From: Vesta saturnalis
Lineage: Eukaryota; Arthropoda; Insecta; Coleoptera; Lampyridae
Assembly: GCA_036346205.1 (NCBI GenBank)
Contig: JARFJB010000889.1
Coordinates: 1,927,001-1,991,000 of the forward strand
Direction: 5' to 3'
Length of the DNA: 64,000 nt
The translations under genes and the position numbers were made by a program. The notes beneath the pieces were generated by a model that saw only the letters and a list, made by a program, of their open reading frames with translations, was not told where the DNA came from and searched no databases. Shown here one piece after another: positions 45,229 through 55,562 of this stretch; position 1 is the stretch's first letter, and the number at the start of each line of letters is the position of its first letter.

Positions 45229-47713
45229 TGTCGTAACCCAGATGTACCCTATCATACAACGTGTAATTTGAACTTGTTCGCATTAATGCAAATTCAAGAG
45301 ACAAAACAATAGCTAAAAGATGCATCTTAATTTGACTGATAAGATGCTATTATTAATTGCTTAAATTTATGTCACTGGGAATAATGCTACACTGGATAAT
45401 GTTAGGCTTACTCCAATTAATAGCTTAAATCTCCCTTACTGGCCGTGATTAAATAATCAGAGTTGATTTACAAATGTGATCTAGAACTCGCAAAATTCTA
45501 ACCTGATTAAAAAAAACAGTGATCGTGTAGGGGGCAAATAACCTACGTTGTGTAATGTTCATGAGATAGGGTCGGATAAGGTTAATTTGTTGCATAAGGT
45601 GGCAAGGTAATTAAATGAAACAAAACTACAATTGAGATGAACGAGTTGCGCTACCTGGTGATTCGCTCGTCATCCTATTTACATAGGGAGAAAAAGAATC
45701 ACCAAGAAAACTCCCTTTATTCCAATAATAATCACACAAAGAACAAAACAAAGATCAGATAACACAAGTAAATCGCAATCAAAGGATTAAATAGGTATCA
45801 ACACTACTCTATCGGTATTAAAGGCGTACAAAATCTATAACATTGCCTAACACGAAGTTCAGTCACAAATAAACATAAAATCAGGTCTACAAATGGTATT
45901 CAAATTAAATCAAAATAAACAGGTAATAAATAACAAACAGGGGATCCCTTTTGGAACCAATTCCTGTCTGCTTTTAGGTAAATAATTACATATAAAGCAT
46001 AATACAGGGTGTGGGACAACCGGACATATACAGAACATAAAAAAAACAAAGGACATCATTAAATCAAATTAAAAGGGCGTGCCTTACAAAATTTAAATAT
46101 CACCAAAATAAAATGCAAAGCAATTTCAATAACTACACATAAAGGCAATAAACATAAACAGTGTGATCGTATCCACAATAAGATCGTCAATAAATCACAA
46201 AAAAAAAGAGGGAAGAGGGTTATCCCGACCATGTGGTCCTTTTGTTTAACCAATCATGGCGGTTTTTAACACCCAAATACATTAAGCACTCTAGTAATAC
46301 ATATTACAAATTCAACCTACATGAAAAACTAACAACAGAAAATTAAACAGGTTACAGATTATTTAAGTAGATAAAAATGAAAAAGGGCAAGTACGTTACA
46401 CATACAAATTTGTGGATACGAGCACAACAAATGATACACATGGACAGTAACAATAAATGATATAATTGCGTACACAGAAAAACCATTCGTGGCCAAACAC
46501 ATTAAATACGCAGTTGAGACAAAGTATAACATCTGAAACAAAGCCCTGCAAAACACCGATTCACCTACATGATTAGTAGGTATTATTACAAATGCAAGAT
46601 AATAAAACGGGCGATCCCTTCTCTCAATTTTTCTTAGGCATAAAACAAAACACAAAAATATAGACATATAGGCATATAACGGTAACAAGAGAGACGTTTG
46701 GATAGATATATAGATAACTAGATCATTAGGATCAGCTTTCTGATTTTATACCTATGATCGTTTGTTTTTATCACTATAAATACAGGTTAGAATTATCAAT
46801 ACACAAGATAGAACACATAAAAAAAGAGAGCGAGCTTCTCTGTGCCTGCATAATTTCAATGAAAACAACAGCTTTGCAAGTCAGTGTTTCAGTTTAGTTT
46901 TAACAATTTAAATGAGTAGGTAGAATGACTTTTTCTGTGTAATTTCACAAACCGTAAAATCTTTTCTTTTACTTACATTATCAATGTAGGTTATCCTTTT
47001 AAGCTTTCACCAGCACAAATGTTTAAATACTCGGATTTATCAATTAACACAAAAAAAAGACGATTTTACATTGATCAACACAACACAACAGTTTCACAAG
47101 GTAACTCTTACAAAAAAAAAGATCTAATTTACCAAACACAAAATCGATGTCAAATCTTAATAACGCACGCTTTGAAAATTCAAATGCAACTCAGCTATTC
47201 TAAGCACAACAACCATTTTTATTCCATCACCCCCTATTTTCCATATCAACTAACAAAATCAATAAAAATATTTCGTGTGAACGCTTTTGCCTTTAATTGT
47301 GAAAAGAAACATTGATTTCTAATTAACATGTGCAATCAACCGTAGAAATCCTGTATTTAAAATATCACATTTCAACCCATGAACCACTTATGCTTTGACC
47401 GCGGTGTAATTTTTTGTATAATACTGACATTTTTATTTTCAAAATGCATTTATAAACATCTTTAGCAATTTGTCTTGCCCTTTCGATAAATGCAGTTTAG
47501 CCTGCACCTGCAACTTCAAAACATCTGGTTGCGGGCCACCCTCAGTTAAAATCCTACACAAATATGTCTTACAAAAAAAAAGAAATACAAACCATTCTCA
47601 AATAACAATTATTATATAATAACTTTTAGTAATTATCTTTTGCTATCGCGACAACAATTTTAATCGGAATATTTTCAATGCATTCATCAAATTTTCGTAG
47701 TGTGCTACCTACA
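45229..47713. mobile_element. 2485-bp insertion with TGT...ACA ends (probable long solo LTR)
   Basis: The insert begins TGTCGTAACCC and ends GCTACCTACA, and is flanked by CTAT at 45225-45228 and 47714-47717. Removing it and one CTAT restores the retrotransposon frame exactly (GAC ATC TTA GCT ATC AAC AGA). TGT...ACA ends with a 4-bp duplication are the signature of an LTR retrotransposon. The interior has no gag or pol, so a solo LTR is the simplest reading. It is A/C-rich on the plus strand; the two hydrophobic minus-strand frames (46059-46253, 46359-46688) are probably a by-product of that skew. Confidence 0.75.
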
Positions 47714-48040
47714 CTATCAACAGAAAAACTAATAAAAATTATATTATAGATCCCACTATTAGATCCGAAGATAATGAAGAACAACCGGATAAAGTAGATT
47801 TAGAAAAAAAGCCATATATGAACCTACGATCGATTATTACGCAAAGAAATACGATATTCAAAATATCAAAGTAATAGGTTTAATGTTTGGAGCTAGAGGT
47901 ATCCTTACAAGGAACTATATTGATTTTAGAAAATTTTTTAATCTCGATAAAAATTTAGATAACGAGATTGTAATTACAATTTTAAAATATTCAGTATATA
48001 TACTTAGAAACCAATTATTTGGTTCGAAACATTTAATATA
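47714..48040 (+). pseudogene. R2-type ORF, 3' part: endonuclease C-terminus
   Basis: The segment resumes with I-N-R-K-T-N-K-N-Y-I-I-D-P-T-I-R, where the Asp codon at 47749 is the second acidic residue of the restriction-like endonuclease. With the upstream V-D (Asp codon 45215), the spacing is 14 residues, as expected for this motif. Downstream, V-I-G-L-M-F-G-A-R-G and I-V-I-T-I-L-K-Y-S match the usual C-terminal end of such ORFs. A small frameshift occurs near 47812. It ends at a stop near 48040, before an A/T-rich 3' region. Confidence 0.8.
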
Positions 48041-48080
48041 ATTCATTTTTAATTATATATTTTTTCATTCAATGAAAATG

Positions 48081-48106
48081 TTATTATTATTATTATTATT
48101 ATTATA
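48081..48106. repeat. (ATT)n microsatellite
   Basis: Short trinucleotide run, plausibly the 3' tail of the non-LTR element. Confidence 0.8.
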
Positions 48107-49317
48107 TTCATGTTATTTTTGTTTATACGTTACTATGTCATTTTAGGCAAACTATTATTGTAATAGTTAGTTTTTATGTCAATAAAATATATATATTACT
48201 TAACACGATTTAACGGTTTGCTAATTGCTGGTGTAAGATGACGTATCAGTAATGTAATATTTTTACAATACAATCTATGTAAAACTTGCATAATGACTTT
48301 GATTCTTACAAAAATGTCACAATAATTGTCAACACTTTTTTATTTATTGATATTCATAGTAAATTATTAGTATATTACATACCGAGGCGGAAAATGTTCC
48401 ATTCCTGTCGAGAGAAGTATACTCCACCGAGAGGCAAAGCCTCGAGGTCAACTAGTTCTCGAGACAGGGGAATGGTACTTTTGGCGAGGTTTGTATACGA
48501 TTTTATTCACAATTAAAGAACAAGCGACATTATACAGTTCAAATAAAAAAAAATTGGAACTCATCCATCACGGCTTCTCGTTTAATACTAAAGGTCGTGA
48601 CAATACGACTTTTAATTTTTACTTTAATTAGAAGCCATAAATGTTACGCTTACTATTTTTCTATTGGTTTTGTCGTTACTTGTTATTAATAATTCACTTA
48701 TTAAATATGCTTATTAAAGAAAACGTGTTGTTTGTTTCCACCTATTGCTTGCGTTCACTCACCATCTACGTAAGTCAGAAAAAATGATTGCATACTCTTG
48801 ACCCTTTATTAAAATTGGCAAGTTGTTAATTTTACATTAATAGTTTAAATCGATAGTAGCTCCCCCACAGGTTAGAAAGTGGTCCATTACTGACCGCTTC
48901 ATCTCATTACTGTCTCCTTTTTTGTTATTACTGACCGCTTAAAGTCGACCTATAGAATCATTCACTTTTCAACCTTTCAAGGGTTAGAAAATCGGTATGT
49001 TACAAACTAATTGTGAATAAAAATATGGACAGCAGGTTACATGAAACCGATTAAGTCTTGGGTCTAAAGTACTCAGTTATGGCACTTTTGATAAAAATGT
49101 GGATTACTGACTTGTGGAAAAATATTTTTGAATAATTTGTATACACGATATATTTTGTGCGAAAACGTCAAATGCACTAGTTATTAGAACTGTTCACCAG
49201 TTATTGGCATACGTTTGGTTGCAGTTATGGGCACGGCGTAGTAATTATTGGCACGCTAGTTTAAATTATAAGTTAACTAATGTTTTAAAATAAAGAAATA
49301 AAACTTTGGTTTAGAAT
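48107..49317. other. Non-coding interval with one hairpin
   Basis: Apart from the GC-richer hairpin at 48384-48492, nothing was recognised. Confidence 0.55.
48384..48492. repeat. GC-rich nested hairpin element
   Basis: The arm CGAGGCGGAAAATGTTCCAT ... CTGTCGAGA pairs imperfectly with TCTCGAGACAGGGGAATGG ... GGCGAGG. A smaller GAGGC-AAA-GCCTC hairpin lies in the centre. It stands out from the A/T-rich surroundings. Confidence 0.5.
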
Positions 49318-51400
49318 TTATAATTTTTTCATGCAAACTTTACACATAAAATGTTCCACGTACAGTTTATTTTCTTTTAAACACCGATAATGGTAAATTC
49401 GGGTACAATTCGTACACTTCATGGCAAAGTTAACAACAGATACATTATCAGCACATACAAAACACAAGCCTTTATTGATAATTTTATTATTTTTGGGTGG
49501 AGAGCTATTTTCCTCCTGGTTAGAGATTATCGGCATTTCTTCCAATTCGTCCTGCGTTTTGTCGTTGCTTTCTATGTTCATCGTCGATGTTAAATTCCGA
49601 ACATATGTTGGTTCTTGTTTTTGTTGTTTAGTGCTACAAAAGCTGCCTTAGTTACATTTTCGGCAAGTCTTATGTCTTTTTTAATTTGTACTGCCGGAAA
49701 AATATTTTCTTTCCTTGCCTTTTTCACAGCTTTTCCCTTCATTGTCTTAGTAGCCGCATTGTCCGTTTTTTTTTCCTTTTTGATTCCTTCTTTCTCATCT
49801 TTTTTTTTGTTTATCTTCCTGTATTTTTTCCACCCAGACGACGTTATCACAAAAGGTACTCTCCGTCTGGGTTTTCCCTGTGCGCTCAGGTGTATTTTGT
49901 CACAACAAATATTCACCAAGTTTTTTATGAGGAGGACTATGCTGTTCCACAAAAGCTGATTGGTTATTGAAAACAGTTAACTTTTTTGAAAAACTAGTAT
50001 AGGGTAAATACAAATTATCGTTCACTGGAGGTTCATGTATAATGTATTCTACGCTGTTATGTTAATTATGTATAAAACCAACAGATGATGTATATCATGG
50101 GGTATCTGCTGACTTAGACGGTTGTTCTAAATAAATATCAGTTACGTTAGGACCTTTGTGTGACACTATTGTTTGGAATTAAAATTGGCATAGCATTAAT
50201 TTCTTTTCTGTAAATCCAAGTTCTTCAATATCACCTCAGTTTCTGTCAAATCGACAACTTCAATTCTAACTACGAAATCATCTCTTTTATCTTCTACATC
50301 ATCGCCCTCATAACTGGATAATTTTTCAAAAATTTTAAGCAATGCCCTAAGGCCTTCATTGGTATCAGACACATTTTCAGTTCAAATTTTTTGCTTAATT
50401 TCTGTTAGCTTCTCAATACCGATGATTTTAGTAAAATCATCATGTTATGCTGGGATTATCATAAATATTTATGTTAAATGGTATGTTCTTTTTGGAGCTC
50501 TTTCTGAGGCATTTCGAGAAATCAATAATATCCACATTCCAAGGATACAAACCGTTACAAATAGATCCAGGTTTTAGATATTTCAAAACTTCCTGTAAAA
50601 TGGGAGCAAAATGTACCTTGATTAATTGAACAAACGGGTTGTTTCTTCTCCATTGTGAAACAGCTAATTTCCAAGCGCTTTTTTTAGGATTTAAAGCACG
50701 CGACATCTGCTGGCTGTAGTATTCTGGTAGCATTCGGATGTAATGCTACCAAAATTATCTGTAGTCCTGAACAAAGAACACTAAGCTCGTACGTCATATG
50801 CGTCTTATGGTCATTCACAAGTAAAATTATGGGAGATTCAATATTTTCTTTAACAAGATGGGGATGTAAGTACATTCGAAACAATCTAAAAACGGTTATG
50901 CTTTCATCCACCCATTATCACTAATTCCTAGACCCCAATCATCTAGCACACTATTAACAATATTAGTTGGAAGTCTCTTGTAGGGGTATATTATCATTGG
51001 AGAAGTTACCGCACCAGATGCCGCAAATGTGAACATTACTCTTAAATTGGCTTTAGCAAGTCCTTGGTTCACTTGATACACATTCTTTGAACCGCGTGGA
51101 GCAATCACCTTTTCTTCTTTAGGGCATAAGGGGAAACAAGTTCGTCCCCATTATATACCCGTATCCGGCCACTTAAAATATCAAAAAATAATTTTTCTTT
51201 CAGATATTTCTCTATATTAGAGAACCAGTTTCTAATATCGTGTTCTGACACGACACTGTTTGCTTTAGTAACAGCCTCTGGTGTTCGGTTAACAAAATTT
51301 GGATGTCGGCTCCAGAACGTTTTATACCAATGTCTCCCTGGTGTATTCTGGTTGTTGTGTCAACTGTCTGTTGACACAACGGGAAGCCATTTGCAATCAC
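49318..51400 (-). pseudogene. Pogo-type DDE transposase with C-terminal PHD-like zinc finger
   Basis: Fragments follow in order on the minus strand. A CENP-B-type DNA-binding end (F-W-S-R-H-P-N-F-V-N-R-T-P-E, about 51320) is followed by N-G-D-E (first Asp, about 51145). Next come R-G-S-K-N-V-Y-Q-V-N and I-I-Y-P-Y-K-R, then L-V-N-D-H-K-T-H (second Asp, about 50815), P-N-A-T-R-I-L-Q-P-A-D-V-A (third Asp) and W-K-L-A-V-S-Q-W-R. A Lys-rich linker (49590-49952) and a Cys4-His-Cys3 finger (C-F-V-C to C-K-V-C, 49318-49470) complete it. Frameshifts lie near 51140, 50900, 50690 and 49585. The first helix-turn-helix is not seen beyond 51400. The finger is intact and could bind DNA or chromatin. Confidence 0.8.
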
Positions 51401-52744
51401 TTATATTAATATTTACTATCCGCTTAGTGCAAAACACCCTCTATGTTAAAGTAGCTTAACTAAGTTCCTAAGTATGAAGGAATCCTTACAAATAACGAAA
51501 ATACACAACAGTGCCAACTATTGGGTCTCTTACCCTACACCATGCATGTAAGAGTGTCATAATCGCCTTAGCCATCTTAAAATCCTCTTGCGCTCGGCTG
51601 TTGCCGTTGTGACATTACTTACATCCTAGATATATTAATAGAGCTTATAAATTATAATGGCCCAAAAACATAAGTGGACCATCTCTTAAATCTTTAGTTA
51701 CCATACTTTATGCATCTAGTGTAATTTTTTGTATAGGAACATATTGCAACGTTGAAGAAAAATAAAGTTACTTCGTTTTAAAGTTAATTTGCAAATCAAT
51801 AATCCGATGAGAGGCTTCACCTCCGCATGTAAACAAAGTTAATTATACGCATGTTCTCATAATCTCATAAAATAGATACAATGTTTTATTCTCTTTAGGC
51901 GATCTCTGTGATAACAAATAGCAAAACCAAAATTAAAACTAATAAATGTAATTAAATTAAATATTTTAGTAGCGCGTATAGTGTAAAATGTACAATAACA
52001 ATTTTAATACCAAAGCACTTACATTTAATTTAATTGCTTAAATGATTGAAATACATTTTCTGTACAAAAAATTGCAATAATACAGTTGTTTGTTGAACTA
52101 AGGGTTATAAATTCATTAATCATTCTCTGAACATGAAACCAATGTTTTTTCGATTGAGTTTTGGAACAGAGATATTGATTTAAATCTGTTTAAAATAAAT
52201 TGCGGCTTATTTTGATTCTGACGGTTGTTTAACAACGGGCATTATTTATTATTACCAGTGATATTTTTTTTCCGATTTCATCATTTTGGAAAGTGATTAA
52301 GTTAGAACGTGACAACTTTGAATGTTAATACAAGAATATCATATCCTTCATAATATTTACAGATTTATTTGCTTTCCACCTGTGAATATAAATTTGTTAT
52401 TTTAAATATCTAATGTTAGTACAGATTTATGAGGAGTCCACTCTTTTACTTTTTACAGTACAGAAATGAGTGACGTACTTGATAATCTATTAAACACTGA
52501 AACCACAGATATAATAGTCTTAAAGATCCCGTTGAGCGTAAAGCGAGCGCTATTGCCGAATACTCTGAAACTGGTGCCAATTTTTTTAAGGTCTATAGCT
52601 CCTTTACAATACCGTAGAACGGTTGTGACTGGAAGGCTTTAACCCAGCACAATCTAGATTCTAGAAAGTATAACCCAGCAGCTAGTAATTAGAGCACTCT
52701 GGATGCGCGATCAGAAGATTTATTATTTGCACTAGACAAGTATA
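51401..52744. other. Interval without a supported gene
   Basis: Around 52466-52650 the plus strand is coding-like: one frame opens with an ATG and runs 58 codons (M-S-D-V-L-D-N-L-L), and a neighbouring frame reads D-P-V-E-R-K-A-S-A-I-A-E-Y. I do not recognise either. The rest is A/T-rich. Confidence 0.35.
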
Positions 52745-53118
52745 TATTTTCGCCACGCTATTGTTGGAATTTTCTCTACCTTCCTGCTGTGATAAGAAGC
52801 ATTGTCAATAACAAATTGGATTTGGTGGTATATTTGGAATGAGTTGATTGACAAACCACTGCTCGTAAGTGTCTGCATCCATTTTATTATGCAGATCGGC
52901 TGTGTTCTTTTTACAGTTCCGCACCAGGAATAAAACCATTATCGCCACGAACATGAACTAAGGCAAATCGGGGTCCAAGACTAGTTGGTGATTTTAAACC
53001 TGTATTGAGCCCTTGAACGAATGCATGCCAACCACTTTCAATAGTGGTGTCACACCATGCCCTACTAACTGTGTGTCCCACGTTAACCCACGATTCATCG
53101 GTGTATATAATATATTTA
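52745..53118 (-). pseudogene. DDE transposase fragment (insect DDE_3-like family)
   Basis: Reading on the minus strand: I-I-Y-T-D-E-S-W-V-N (first catalytic Asp, near 53100), then a conserved Gly-rich middle with G-L-N-T-G-L-K-S-P and G-D-N-G-F-I-P-G. After that come T-Y-E-Q-W-F and, in another frame, F-V-I-D-N-A-S-Y-H-S-R-K-V-E (second catalytic Asp, near 52815). The frame changes near 52837. The third acidic residue and the DNA-binding N-terminus are missing. The sequence just upstream (TTTTTAG before the open frame) could be a splice acceptor. It is a different family from the mariner copies elsewhere in the window. Confidence 0.7.
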
Positions 53119-53781
53119 TCTAAAAAGTGAACATTGTTAATTATGCAAAATACGACATTATTTTATAAGAAATAAGATAAATAACAAAAACCAAATAATA
53201 AAACAGTTTTAACAATGTGGAACAAAGTAAAAAACAATTTAATAAATATTACGATTATAAAAGATGTTCATCTGCCTCAATACACTTTTCCTGTCGAATG
53301 TTTAAATGTGTAATCGACTTTCCTAATTTATGAATAAACATTTGTTGGGCTTGTTCATTTCATTCCGATTAAAATAATTACACATGATTTTTTCTCAAAA
53401 AAATAAGAAAACTAGGTTATTACAAACATTTTTTATCTGTTTTCTGTCTATTACGGGTGGAAAAAGTTACATACAGGGTGAATTTTTGAGATGAACCAGA
53501 TATGTCAGATTTCTAAATCCAGCCCTGTAAATCAATTCAAATTATGGTATTTACGATACTGGAGCACAGTGTGTGTCGTTACTGTTTATTTTAAAGATTT
53601 CTTTTTAATAACTAAACATTATTATACAGTAAGATATTTCATTATTGCCAATTTTCAATTTGACTCTAAAATGAATCTTTAATTGAAAATGTGAGGTAAG
53701 TGTAACAAAAAATTCAAATACTCAGGCTTAACTGTCTATTAATGCGCTATGAAAAAATTATATCAGATTTTAGAGAAATCA
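53119..53781. other. Non-coding A/T-rich interval
   Basis: TACAGGGTGAATTTTTGAG at 53472 resembles a terminus of the MITE that follows, but I found no partner. Otherwise nothing was seen. Confidence 0.45.
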
Positions 53782-53980
53782 TATACAGGGTGAAGTATTG
53801 GATATGAAGCAGTCCCACAAATTTTCACGAAGACGGTCCTGGATTTTTTTAATTCTGAATGTCAGTTAGTTGCTAGACACGAATACACACTTTCACCAAA
53901 AAATGAGACAAATCGACTTAATCATTGAAAAGATATGACGAAACATTGTTTTTGTGAAGATCCATACTTCACCCTGTATA
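53782..53980. mobile_element. 199-bp MITE with CAGGGTGAAGTA ends
   Basis: The left end TATACAGGGTGAAGTATTGGAT matches the inverse of the right end ATCCATACTTCACCCTGTATA. A TA on each side fits a Tc1/mariner-type target site. No coding capacity. Confidence 0.8.
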
Positions 53981-54081
53981 TTAATAAACAAAACAAGAAG
54001 ACATTTTTTAATGGTCATTTGATAATCCCCTAAGGTACCTCTACTTATGGTAGACGTATGTACAGTTCCTCGTGACTCACC

Positions 54082-54106
54082 CTATATATATATATATATA
54101 TATATT
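54082..54106. repeat. (AT)n microsatellite
   Basis: Pure AT run, just downstream (minus strand) of the tRNA-like sequence. Confidence 0.9.
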
Positions 54107-54157
54107 AATTGTATTGTATTTAAAATTAACTTTTAAAGTACATACAGTAAAAGATTA

Positions 54158-54229
54158 ACATGAGTGGGACTTGAACCCACGACCTCCACTTTGCTAGAAT
54201 GGGGCTCTTCCATCTGAGCTATCGAGGAG
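54158..54229 (-). other. tRNA-Ala-like sequence without an acceptor stem
   Basis: On the minus strand TAGCTCAGATGGAAGAGC is a good D arm and A box. CCATT-CTAGCAA-AGTGG is a five-pair anticodon arm with anticodon AGC (Ala), and GTGGGTTCAAGTCCCAC is a perfect T arm and B box. The two acceptor strands (TCCTCGA and TCATGTT) do not pair, so it is a tRNA pseudogene or a SINE head rather than a functional tRNA gene. Confidence 0.6.
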
Positions 54230-54251
54230 GCAAGTCACATTATTGCGTTTC

Positions 54252-54593
54252 TTATCCCTTTCTATTTTTTTCTAATTTTGCATTTATTTTGCGCAATTCA
54301 GTTTTTATTTCTTCGTTCTTGTTTTTAATTGTAGTGTTTTCTTTCTTTATGTTCTCGTTATCTTTTTCCAACTTCATTAAGTTATCGCTGAATTGTTGTT
54401 GATTCAGTCTGATTTGGTTCACTTCTAACGTTAAATTTGTTAGCATAGTTAATATTGTATCTAATTTTCCCTCTTGTTTTTTTCCTGGTGATCTGTACGT
54501 TTTCATGCTTTTACCAAAAATTTCTGATTCCTCTTCGCTCGTTGTCCGTTCTTCTCACTTTCTTTTACCTTCATCTGTATCTGTCTGACTCAT
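54252..54593 (-). pseudogene. N-terminal coiled-coil ORF1 fragment of a LINE
   Basis: The frame starts M-S-Q-T-D-T-D-E-G near 54593, has one TGA after G-K-R-K, then continues S-M-K-T-Y-R-S-P-G-K-K. It goes into a long Lys/Glu/Asn-rich heptad region (residues about 50-110) and stops at 54252. The composition and coiled coil fit the RNA-binding ORF1 protein of I/Jockey-type LINEs. The RNA-recognition or zinc-knuckle part and ORF2 are absent. The right-hand flank (54594-54820) may be its 5' untranslated region. A tRNA-like sequence begins directly after the stop. Confidence 0.5.
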
Positions 54594-54820
54594 TTTAAAT
54601 TGTGTGTTTTCACTTACTTTACCTTACGCATTTCTATTTCAATAGCTTTGTTAGAATCGGATACCAATTATTTGAATTTGACGTTTTCGTTCAATAATTC
54701 ACAATGGAATGCGCGCTACGATTTTACAGCTCTTATCACTTCGCTTTGCAAACTACCAACGTTCCAGTTTCCAAGTACGTTTAGTAACTCCTGCGCCGCA
54801 AAGTGCTGTGTATTAGTCCG

Positions 54821-55270
54821 TGTTCAATTCTCTGATTAGAGATTGATTAGTTGGGGTTTAATGTGAGGGTACGCCGTCACTCGTACCAATTGTAGACTAT
54901 TCCTCACAACCCTGTTGAGTAATTGAATAAAATGAGATTCATTCAAAGACTGATTTATTCGATAATATTTACACTTTATATACAATGTTTTTACATGACG
55001 TGTTTTATTATTTGACCTAGTTAGTAGGTCATGTTTTATTCTTTTAAGCGCCTTTTGTGCTTACTAGTTATAATGCATATCGTATATGTGTAATTTCAAC
55101 CTTACACTTTTGTATCAGCACAATTTGTCGCAATAATTAACCTGCTTATATACAGTTTTGCTTGCTATTCGTTTTACATTTCTTAATTGTCAATTCTATT
55201 ATTACTAAATATAAAATTACAAAATTATTAACATTATTAAAATACCCTGTTTAATCTGGAAGATTAAACA
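54821..55270 (-). repeat. 3' LTR of the BEL/Pao element
   Basis: It runs from TGTTCAATTCTC to AGATTAAACA on the plus strand and matches 59044-59493 with only small indels. Confidence 0.9.
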
Positions 55271-55562
55271 TCCTGCCAGCCAAGTTCATGTTCATTGTAG
55301 ATTGAACATTCTGCCGCGACGAGGTGGTTGGCATGGCGTAAAGCTGTTCCATTGTAAACTTCGCTCTTGCAACTGTTAACATTGTTAAGAGTCCAAGTGC
55401 TATTTGTAGTACGTGAGATTGTTTTTGTTTCTTCCTTGCCCAAATTTTCCAAAAGTCCGCCTTCATTTTCTGCACTAGTGTCCATCTTGTACTTAGATTC
55501 TCTTCTATAGCTTTTAGGTCGTCCCGGAACTTCGCCCATTTTGCTGCTATGTTGTCCGGCAC
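55251..55562 (-). pseudogene. Fused C-terminal remnants of BEL/Pao Pol and the following domain
   Basis: The frame opens with A-A-K-W-A-K-F-R-D-D-L-K-A-I-E, the region after the reverse transcriptase. Near residue 23 it jumps to S-T-R-W-T-L-V-Q-K-M-K-A-D-F-W-K-I-W, which belongs to the DUF5641-type end of Pol. Near residue 44 it jumps again to a hydrophobic, signal-like L-G-L-L-T-M-L-T-V-A-R-A. So two deletions removed RNase H, integrase and most of the third domain while keeping a single reading frame into the LTR. Confidence 0.6.

Larger units (their letters stand above)
42444..48106 (+). mobile_element. R2-clade non-LTR retrotransposon split by an insertion
   Basis: The single ORF runs from 42444 to 45228 and resumes at 47714, ending near 48040. 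The order is N-terminal zinc finger, reverse transcriptase, CCHC knuckle and restriction-like endonuclease, as in R2-clade elements. The tail ends in an (ATT)n tract at 48081-48106. No 28S rDNA is visible on either side, so it is not at the classical R2 site within this window. Confidence 0.85.

Noticed and set aside
46059..46688. Two hydrophobic minus-strand frames resembling membrane proteins
   Set aside because: They lie in the strongly A/C-skewed 2.5-kb insertion. T-rich complementary codons give hydrophobic residues by chance, and no family motif is visible.
49615..49970. Phe/Ser-rich plus-strand frames of 94-114 codons
   Set aside because: They are antisense shadows of the Lys-rich linker of the pogo-type transposase on the minus strand.
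54158..54229. Functional tRNA-Ala gene
   Set aside because: The acceptor strands do not pair, so it is listed as tRNA-like only.
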